Source: Metellina segmentata
Lineage: Eukaryota; Arthropoda; Arachnida; Araneae; Tetragnathidae
Direction of reading: 5' to 3'
Assembly (NCBI GenBank): GCA_947359465.1
Contig: OX375879.1
Coordinates: 121,474,557-121,538,556, forward strand
DNA: 64,000 bases
The stretch's first letter is position 1. Every line of letters starts with the position of its first letter. Position numbers and translations under genes: made by a program. This document shows positions 1 through 10,800 of the stretch, piece by piece. Below the pieces are notes generated by a model. It was given only the letters and a program-made list of their open reading frames with translations. It searched no databases and was not told where the DNA came from.

Positions 1-123
1 AAGTATGCTTTAATACACATTTTTAATCATAAAAATACTTTTAGTTTACTGCTTAAAGGTATGTGTTGCAAATATTTCGATTGCATGAGTCACCAAAAGT
101 TAAGAGTTTTTTTAACATAATTA

Positions 124-1154
124 TACAGGGTGTCCTACAAATTTCCGTACATACGATTCGTGAATTTATTATACAAAAACAACAAACTTTAAAACAATTA
201 TTTTTATGCCAATGGTAAAAAGTACTTTTAACCTAAAGTAGGAAAAAAAATTTTTAACTTACCATTTACAATAAATGTTTAAAATCTCCGCTTTTTTTTG
301 TTTTTTTGTTGTTTTTTTGGAATCAAAGCTGAAGTCGTTTGCGCATATTTTTAGAAACGTGTTTAAAATACTGGGAGTGACTTCCTGTATCCTTTGAATA
401 ATGGCAATTTTCAGCTCACCTATTGTTTGGTGATTGTCTTCATTAACTTTTGTTCTTTAAATATCCCCACAAAAAAAAGTCAAGGTTGCTCAGATCAGGG
501 GAACAAGGTGGTCAAAGGTTTCTTCAGATGAGTCGATCGCAATAATAAGATCGCAATACCATCAACAATAATAAAGCCGCTTCGTATTGTTTGGTGGCTT
601 TAGCTCCTGTAACATTTTTACACGATAAGCACGAAAATGCAAACTTCTTAAAGCCTTATGTATCGATCCCTGTGATGTGCCCATTTTTTGCGACAAATGC
701 CTCACGGATTGATGAGGGGATTGCAATATCCTCCGTTGTTTCTTGCACAAAGTCTGGTGTAACGACTTTCAGTCTTCCACTCCTGTGTTTTGTGTTCCAC
801 AGAACCTCTGTCTCACGAAATATCCGAACGAGTTGATATAGAGTATCATTACTCGTTATTGCATCCTTTGGATATTTATGTCGCCAAAATTCTTTACATC
901 TTCCATATGATTTACATTCAAATAAGCCTCAAACAGCGCAATTCTCAGAATACGTGATAAACTCATCTTGCAATGAAGAACAAAATGACGTGGAACTTTA
1001 GTATTTCACAACTTGAGCGAGAAGAAAACAAAACGATAAATATTAAAGACTTGATAAAACTATAAGCAGACGATAAAATATTCAATAATTCAAAGAAAAA
1101 CTCCAGCAATAATTTTTTAAAGTTGGAGTACAGGAACTTTTAGGACACCCTGTA
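124..1154 (-). mobile_element. Tc1/mariner-like DNA transposon, degenerate
   Basis: Both ends carry an inverted repeat of about 27 bp that begins TACAGGGTGTCCTA and is flanked by TA, the target of Tc1/mariner-superfamily elements. On the minus strand from about 967 downward there are transposase-like pieces: a start MSLSRILRIALFEAYL and, at 562-750, a helix-turn-helix-like stretch (LSQKMGTSQGSIHKALRSL) followed by MLQELKPPNN, a layout seen at the N-terminus of many arthropod Tc1/mariner transposases. Stops and frameshifts separate the pieces and no intact DDE catalytic domain is visible, so the copy is dead. The family name is inferred from ends and motif style only. Confidence 0.7.
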
Positions 1155-1801
1155 CTATTTAACAAGTTAGATTCAGTACTTGTTAATAAGAAATTATTGT
1201 CCCAACATTTAATTTTTTTTTTGCTTTCAGGGTCTTCAAAAAAAGTAAAAATTTTGGTACAGCTTTGTTATAAAGACATTATTGTGGCAACGTTTTGGCG
1301 TGCTTTTTATATCGCCAAGGAAGAATTTCTAAAATAAAACAGTTTTAGGTTGAGCAGAAAATAATTAAAAAATATTATTGAAAAGAAAAGTGTGTCGAAG
1401 TTAATTTATTAGTAAGTATCACTAAACCAGGAATATTTTATTATTGTTACGAAAGATTACATTAATTCTAGAAAACAAGAGTTGTTCACGGATCACAAAA
1501 TCGTAAAAGACAATGATTTACAAAAATTAATGAAATTTTTTCAAATATTCGGGAAGCTGCCTTAATCTTAGTAAAGTTGGGTTACCATCGCCAGCTACAA
1601 CTCGGTTCAAAAACCACACCAAAAGCGTTACCACAAAAAAAGTCTTCAAGTCTTAAAATAACAAATATTTCACTCTTTAGTGCTATTGAAGAAATGATTG
1701 TCAAATATTAATGGCCGTGTCTTGTTGATACTCAATAGCTTCGATATGGGTAAACACAGAAACAAGACGATATTGTAATTAAAAGACGGAAATGTACATA
1801 C
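1155..1801. other. intron sequence of the M13 gene, no feature seen
   Basis: This AT-rich stretch lies below the fourth M13 exon, on the 3' side for the minus strand. I looked on the minus strand for the next M13 exon (a Cys-containing helix and GGWP-like segment) and did not find it. It must lie left of the window or be too diverged to see. Confidence 0.4.
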
Positions 1802-1882
1802 TATCACTCATACAAGAATCATACACCGTTTTTACTTTTCTGAATAATTCATCATAAGGTTCCTTGAGATTTTCCAGTATAC
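1802..1882 (-). CDS. M13 peptidase coding exon 4
   Basis: The 81-nt exon has acceptor GTTTATTTCAG and donor GATA|GTATGT. It completes a Gly codon from exon 3 and reads ILENLKEPYDELFRKVKTVY, then DSCMSD. That resembles the M13 segment of a polar helix followed by (Y/F)xSC(M/I). Phase is preserved (1 in, 1 out). Identification rests on phase, splice sites and this short similarity. Confidence 0.75.
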
Positions 1883-4800
1883 CTGAAATAAACGAATCCA
1901 TATTAAAAAATTCAATACTTTTCAAATTCATAGTGCATGTGTATACTTATGCATGGGTGTGCAGGTTCCTTCCACTGCGTGTGTTTCAAATGTGTTTGAG
2001 CTTGAGTATAAAATATTTTGTCTGTCTTACAATGGCCTTAAAACCTTGGTTTAGAGTCACTTAACCATTTCAGTGATTGTCTCGATGAGGTATCTCGTAA
2101 TTAGAACGAAACTGACGATTCGACGAAACTAACCAAACGAGGCATTGTTATTTGATAAAAAATGACAGCTATCTTTTGTACATTGGAACGTTTATGATGT
2201 CAATTTGCGAAGTTTAAGCTTTGTATACATGTATGTCATATACTAGAGCATTAAACATGGCATTACTGCAAATCCTTCAGTGAGCAAACAAAAAGAATAT
2301 TTTTACAAAAAAAACCTTTGCTAAAATTTTACACAAATTGTAGACATTCCTTTGGACGTAGAATATGTCTTTCCTTTCGAAACCGTGGTACCATGGTTAC
2401 ATTTTGAGTGTCACATAAAAAGGTAATCATGGAAAATTTAATAACTTGAAAAATATAAATGACACATAAATGAACGATATTGAGTTCAATAGAGCATTAA
2501 ACAAAAAATAAATGCTCATTGATCTCACGGCTAATGAATGGTTTGAGGTCGCATTTTTTTGTCTAGTTGTACTTTATAAATAATAATAGCAATAAAACCT
2601 AAATATTTAATATTTGTTTCGATATCGGACTTCAAAGTGTGAAAAATCACAAAAATTATCAAATGTCGAAATATATTAATGACAAACACCAGAAGAATCA
2701 TAGAAAACGTCAACAGAAAGAAATATCGAGAGATGGGGAATTCAAGAAGATCCGGACATCCTATGCTGAGTGTCAACGGGCTAGGAGGAAATTCTTGAAA
2801 GCATTTGCGTCGCACTTTCAAAGTGAACAAATGATACCTACCGAGGTCAAAACCGATTCATTAGATACCAACCGAAGACAAATCCGATTCATTAGATTCC
2901 TATCGAGGACAAAACCCATTCATTATATACCTACCGAGAACAAAACTGATTCATTAGATGCCTACCGAGGACAAAACCGACGTGTGGAAGCTGACGAAGA
3001 CAACACCTGACTTGGCACCCCACTCTCCAAACTTTAACACCATGCCAGCGTGAGGGCATTTCATATCATGACAAATTTAACATGCACCAGTTCCCACGGT
3101 CTTTGGTTGGATGGAGTTTCGAATTCACAGTTCTCCTATTGCTAATCCGTTACTTTACCAACCGAGCTATCACGGTAAAAGCAAAGAACACGATAGCGAA
3201 CAGATGCTAATACCGAGCTTTCGACATCCGTTTGAAGAGTGGGGTGCCATCTGAGGTTTGACATCGTCATCTAACCGTGGTTCAAAATTACGTGGTGTTG
3301 TCCTCGGAGAGCCTTTGGGTGTGATCAGGACCGTCGCCAATAGCCCGTTATATTTCTAAAGTGAGACGTTATAATTAAAAATACCTACTTCCATTTCGTC
3401 ATTATTTTGAGACGAGATATTTCGACAAAAGAAAATTTAATTGGTCAGATCGTTGTAGGTTTTCGATAAAGCAAAAGCCTACAATGTGTTTACCTAACTC
3501 AGGGCTCGAAATACCCGGGTGCACAGGTGCACTGTGCACATGAAAATAAAATTGTGCACCTAATTTTTTTTTACGCTAGGTGCTACATATATAACGTAAA
3601 AAAAAAGGGTGGGGAACGTGTTTTATGTTATTTTGATGTTTGAACAACATATTAGTATCAACCTCTCTTGCTCTAACGAAATGTAATTAAAATACCTAAA
3701 TACACACTATGAGAAAACAAAATCTATGGGTTTATACAGGAGGAAGGTTTACTTGTGCCACTGCCACCAGAACTTTCCGATGATCGAAACATTTTCCAGA
3801 TGACTCTGTTGAAGCGACTATCTCGACAGCCGTTCGTCGGAGAATTTAGATGTTTAAATATTTTTATTTACCATCTTGTACTAACCTATCTAAACATACC
3901 CAACTAATAATGTAGTTTACAATACATTAATGCTCTTATATTACGTTTTTTTAAATGTGCTCCTAAAATATAACCTGTGCACCTAATTTAAAAACTTAGG
4001 TGCACAAGGTGCACCTGTAATAAAAAATCTATTTCGAGGCCTCACCTAAGTGTTTTATTTTTATTTACTCAGTTCCTAGTAAAACCACTAAGCATGTAGG
4101 TGTTCGTACTTTACTGCCATATTGCTTAAGAATACTAATTTGTCGTTTGTGGCACTTCTATTCTGGCATATCTCCTGGGATTCATTTTGGATTGCTCATT
4201 GCCCTTAATTTTTGGACAAGTGTGCAAATAAAAAATACGAAAGTGAGGTAAAGAACACTAATATATCGCCTCTGAAATCATTTTCTTACTCTATAATGTC
4301 CATGAAGTGAAAACAAACAAATGATTAAAATTAGACTTGAGAAAAAGAAGACAAGGCCTTCCGAGACGTTACTCTTATAAACCTCAAATAAAGTATTTTA
4401 ACCATTCAAGTGGGTTCACGAGTTATCACGTCTCTCAAGACCTGATCAATTTTGCCTAATAAAGCAAAATATACTCGATAACAAAAAAAAATCGACGCAC
4501 CAAGGAGTTGTCCGATTACGATAAAAATGGGTGGATGTGAAGAACATACATAGAAATGACCGTTACAAAGGGTAGGTAAGTAAAGTCAATAAGGCGTTGG
4601 TCCACCTCTGGCCTGGATGCGTTACCCGGTGTGGCATAGACTGAAAAAGTTCCCGGATGGTGTCCTGCGGAATTTCTTACCGTCTCCAATTTTCGGGCTA
4701 AATGGTCAACATTCCGGGATGGCTACAATCGCCTTCCCATAACGTCCTAAATTTGCTGTATGGGAGAGAGATCCGAAGTCCTAGCTGACCTAGGAAGTGT

Positions 4801-7800
4801 TGGGAAAGCTTGAAGACAATTCATAGCAACACGTGCCGTGTGCGGTCGGGCATTTTATTGTTGAAAAGTAAGTCCGGGGTGTCGCAAAAGAAACGGTAAC
4901 ACAAGCGGTAGTAGAATGTCGTCTACGAACCGCTGTGCTGTAAATGTGCCAGAAATGACTACCAAAGGGGCTATCAAAGAATATGGCACCCCAGACCCTA
5001 ACGTCCTGTTGTGGGAATGTGTGGCGCGCGATAGTAAGGGCAGGAGCCCCACGCAGCCCTTGACGTCTCTAAACAAGTCTGCGGTTGTCGTCAGGACACA
5101 GTTGGAAACGGGACTCGTCACTAAAGACTATACGTCCGCCGTCAGCGCCGTTCCAAGCGTATAAGAATGTTATAGAGTGTCCACAAGTGTTATAGATTGT
5201 TTTTGTAATAGAGTGTTATAAGTAGACTAAGCACTGTTACCGAGAGAAGCATCAAAATTTGTTTATCAGCATGTCGGCTAGTAGTCACGTGACTGCTCTG
5301 TGAAAGATTTACTTCATTGGACGATTTTGTATCTTAAGAACTCGTTTGGCGATGTAAAATCTTATGACAGCGTTGGTGTGTGAATGCTCTTTTCTATGGC
5401 AGCGGCGACAAAAGAGTGGTGAAATCGCCGAAGCATACTACTAACAGATGATCAATCACTAAACCAATCATATTACCAATCAATGGATGGATGCCGTTTC
5501 CCACCCCGTGGATCTATTAGACGATTAATGTTAAGTTCCAGTCAACAGACGAAAGTACTTTGAGCCACGTTTCAACTAGTTTCTGTCACATGATCCTGTA
5601 CACATAAAAAGGTTAACCCCACTTCTCACTCTGTGTAGTTATATTTCCTCTATGCTAATGACGAGTAATATCTCGTCATCGAGACATGACCAATTTTTTT
5701 ATGATGATGTGATCGCGATCTGATCAGTTTTCTTATAATGACATGAGATAACGAGATTTTGATGGACGAGCTATCTCGTTTATCAAGATCTGGTCAGTTT
5801 TGCTAATAACGAGATACCTCGTCGAGACAACCACCGGTGAGGGTGCTGGAATGGAAAGAACTTTTACTCTGAAGAACTTACCCTTGAGGTTTAGTTTGGT
5901 AGATCGTTCCATCTGTGAAGTCACAGAGTAGTCTTCCTCCTCTCCCATTTTTTCCAACAGGTTTCCACACACAAAGGAGTAAAAATTTTCACAAGGATCG
6001 GCGCCAACGTTCATATTTTCTAAAAGGTTACTAGCTGCACAAGAAAATCATTATGATAAATGGAAACCAGAAGTTGTAAACAAAAATTACATAATCCTGT
6101 TCCATTCCCACAGTGGAAATTTACCCTCCATCTGGTATTTGACGAGACATTTCGTTCATCAAGATCTAACCAATTTTACTAATAACTGAATACATCATCA
6201 TCGGAATTTATCGCCAATTTTCGGATGATGATGAGGAAATGGGGTGGAGGGATTCGAGGATGATGAAATCTCGTCAAATTTCGTTCTAATGCCGAGGTAT
6301 CTCGTCCATCAAGACCTGGTTGTGGGTTTGCTAAATACAAGATACCTCGTCAAGACAATGACCAAGAAGGTTAAATCTTATTCCAACTAACTCGGAGAGT
6401 CGCATAATTTCCGAGTAGTGTAATAATGTTTTTACTCCTCTTCACACATATTGACCAACTGACCGCCGTTTAGTGTTTGAAAGAATGAATGGATTACGAA
6501 GATTCTATTGGATCTTTTTCTCAGAACAGAATACTTTATTACGATTCAATTGGTTCTTTCCTTGGAATATCATTCTTTCGAAAAAAATTCGATTGGTCAT
6601 TTTCTTTCCATAGAATCGCGTGGGAAGATTTTATTTGTCTTTTCCTCATAAAAGAATCATTTGGAAGAATTAGTTTGATCACTTCCTTGGAACCTTTGTA
6701 CTCCGCGCCACTGCCTTCAAACACAGACATTAATTTTCACATCAATGATCCCTGCACTAAGTAATAATCACCTCTTAAACTTAAAGGAAAAGGATTAAAA
6801 ACAGCCTTTTATGAGCGAATAAATGCATTTTAGCTACACTGATGGGTCATCAGATTTTTTATTTGAATAAAAGAGGTGCGGATGTAATTTTTTTCTCTTT
6901 CCACTGCTTCCAGGTGGAGAAGAATTACAAATAAAAGCTGGAACAGGAAAATTATCCTCCACTTACACCAATGAACTCTCATAGCTATAAATAAATCTCT
7001 TGAAACTTACTTAAATTTCTCATCAACACAGCAAATTGAGGGAATTATTATCTTTAGTAATCGCATATCTGCCATAGAAGCAATAGCAAATGGCAACTGA
7101 AAATGTGCCCACAATATCAATTAACTTCTGCACAAACCCATGTGCTTGGAGAAAATATTCACTCTTTAGTAGATTCCCGCACATGCGGACATTGAAGAAG
7201 ATGAGTTGGCATAGGAAGCCAGAGAATTAATGGCTGAACAAATCCCAACAACTCTTACTGATGCTAATGATTTGTTAAAAATCACATTACAAAAGTTAAA
7301 ATCAAGCAAATTTGTGAAATTAACACTAATAGAAAAACCACCAACACGCTATCCAGACTGAGAACAAGACAATTTAGGCATGTAAATCAACAGTGATGGA
7401 ACCAGAACGCGTAGACATTGTAACAACTGTATGGACGTTGAACTCACACCCCCATCATTTAATATTATACTAGTTGGAGATTGTGAGATTTCTCACAATC
7501 TGCAACTAGTTCTAAACTAGTGGTATCATTACTAAACCAAGTTTAATTCCAATTATTAGAGCCATCCTTTTTCAATCCTTGAACCTTGATTAAGATCGAA
7601 TATTCATTTTCTTACTGTAATAGCTAAAAGTCAAATGTTACACTTACCTGCTAGCACACATTCTTTAGAAGTACAGGCTTCTTGGCAATTTTCTTGTGTA
7701 AGTTTTTCTACAACGAAAGAAATCAAAATCATTAAAAAATAAAAGATAGCACATTTTAATTCAATGCAGAGGAAACTGTGCCGCTTGACTGAGATCATGG

Positions 7801-10800
7801 TCATTACGTTTGATCGCAACCCAGAAGGTCCCGGATTCGAATCCAGATTTGTAAGCGCATGGATGTCGGTAATAGTCGTTATTAGGAGTCACGGTAGCTT
7901 TCCCAATTAACGTCGCCGTGGAGCAACGCAACGGGCTATTGGCGACGGTCCGGAATCAACCCTTGAAGGAAAAAATCATAGGAAAATACCATGTAATTTT
8001 GAATCACAGTCTGATCACAGGTCACGCCTGAGCTGGCACTCAATTCTTCAAAATTTCACACCACGCCAATGAGGATAGACGCCGCGACATATTTAACATG
8101 TATCAACCCCCTTTGAACATCACGGTCTTTGGTTGAATTCAAACTGTCAACCCTCCCGTTGCTAATCCGTTACTCTTCCAACCGTGCTACCACGGTCCTT
8201 TCGAAGATGTCAGGTGTCGGGCATTAGAAATAATAAAACGTATGTACAGAAAGGAAGAATTCAAGAATACTTTGTTGGGTTTCGAAATTAAAAGTCGTTA
8301 CTTGTGTTATACGAGGTCTGTCAGGAAAGTAATGCTACTAGTCGAATACATCAGCAGTAGGCGACTGTATTACAAATTTTTGTGGTCACCCGAGACGTGT
8401 GTATGTATTTGACCTTCAGTGTGAGTTTTAAATTGATGCGATCAGAACGTGCTGTACAGCAGCCCATTCCGTAAGTGCTTGCAGTGGTGACTCGTCACGA
8501 AAATGGAATGGTGAAACATCGAACAGCGTTATAGAATCGAATTTTGTGTTAAAGAACTTAAAGAAAGTGCAAATGAGACCTTTGAAAAGTTAAAATGTTA
8601 AGTACCAGGTAAGCGATCTCATTACTTTCCTGACAGACCTCGTAAATATCATTTTAGGTGTAAAACCAGAACTACAGATAAAAATGTACATTAGTTGTGA
8701 GATGCGAGGTTTAAAAAGGTAAGGTCTTAATAAGTTGGAAACTATTGAAACAAGTTTAGAAAGTACTTATATATTGATAATCAAGTAATATTAAGACCTC
8801 AGAAACTAATTTAAGGTGCCTATATTCACTAGAAATCATGAAAATCGATCATAATATCAACTTTTTTAATGATTCAAAATATTTTTAAACTCCTTAGTTA
8901 TCAAACAACACCGAGACCTTGTAAATATTTGGATTTTTTTTCTAGTTATGAGAGTTTTTAGGGGGGGTTAGAAACTATTTAATTTGCATTTTATATTTAT
9001 AATTTATTTATTAAATTTATAAACTATTTCTTCAGTATTCCTTAATTAAGTCATTTTCAGATTCTAAAAGTTATGAAGCAAAATAAAAGCATCAGAATAA
9101 ATGGTACAATACTCTTACCTGAAAGAATTACAGAACTATCTTTGCCCTTCAGAAACGAGGCTTTTACTTCCCCTAAAAATAGTGACATTTGTGATTTTTT
9201 TTAATTTCTTCATATATATATATTTATTTATTATTCTCTTAAACATAACGCAACTTTAATTCAAACTATAAGTAAGTTTTTTGGAAAGAACCCGAATTAC
9301 AGATATATTCGCTGGAAAAAAAAACGAACCACATAAATTTCGAGCACTATGCATAGTAGAGCAAATCAAAGATGTCATTCAAAAGAAAATAAAGTCCTTT
9401 AAAAATTAAAATGCAAAACATTGTATAAGTAACCGTCCTCATATCAAATTGTTCATAAGCAATAAAATTTCCAAAGGTAAACCCATATTTTGATGCCTTA
9501 CATCGTCAAATGTATCTAAATATGAAATTTCATAAATTTGCTATCGTAAAATCAGTAGATATTCAATGTTAAAGTCGTTGTTTATTTTTAGGGATAATCT
9601 CCACATTGAAAATCGTTATCTATTCGTAGTTAATCAGGAACTGTTTAATTGTTGCTTGACTAAAAGACTGAAATGAACTTGCCCCCGCCCCTCCTGGTGG
9701 TTATCTCGTCGTTAGCAAAATTGACCAGATCTTGCTGGACGAGAAATTTGTAAAGAATATAACCAATATTTACTGTTTAATTTCCCAGTCAACTTCAATT
9801 TTTACTGTCTTCTATCTCATGGTACACACATGACAGATAGAAGGCAATGTCCGTTAGATTGCATAAATATTTACTAACATTTTATTAAATTTACACATTT
9901 TTCAGGTTTGTTATAATTGTTTTCACCTTTTGGATGTCCCTAAAATCGAAATGACAAAAATATAAGTGTTGCGCAAAAGTACTTTACAATATAGTAATGT
10001 TAAGTCTTTCTTAATCCATTTCTGTCAAATATATCAAGGTTCTTATTCATAACTTTTCGAAAAAAATTATTAATTTAATAATTTATATTACAAACTAAAA
10101 AATATTTTGAATAAAATTATTTTAAATTTGTATATTTTGAATAAGTACCTTAATAGCAACATGCTACAAAGTATTAGCACTATATGAATATTATTGATGA
10201 AGATATAATTTAACGCCTGGGAAAATGAATTCGCCCTATTAGGAGGTCCAGACTTTCTGTATTCATGAAAGACATGAAACTTGGTATCTAAATTTAAACT
10301 ATGATATAAATTCGAAATTTTAAGTCAAAATAGGATGTTGCTATAACGAATTACGAAGTTTTTACTTAATTTAATATGAAGACGGCCCCTTATAGAAATT
10401 TTATGCATACGAATTTCTAGAAGATGCTATTCCCTGTCTAAAACCATCTTTGAATTTGTTCAACTGTTAAAATGGTTTGAACTAAGAGGGGTGGTTTGTT
10501 TTTCCCGCGACTGTACATAGCAGGGTTTAGAAACCGAAACAATGTTATATTAAACAAATTGAAAAGTCAATTACGATCTGTCCCTTTATTGATAGACTAA
10601 TAAAATATTCTATAAAGTTCGACAATTTTTTGACCATGAGTGTCTTAGATAGATAAACAAATATTCTCAAGGATACTCTTTTATCCTTAGACTGTCTAGC
10701 CCTGTTGGGTCAAAACAGTATGGATTTAAAAAAAAAAAAAAAAAAAACAGATTTTTCAGGAGACAGTTTTTATTAAATGTATTTTTTTATTACAAATTCA

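Noticed and set aside
2639..3010. 123-codon open frame
   Set aside because: It spans a 31-bp minisatellite and a SINE fragment; no family motif, and the repeat period changes frame.
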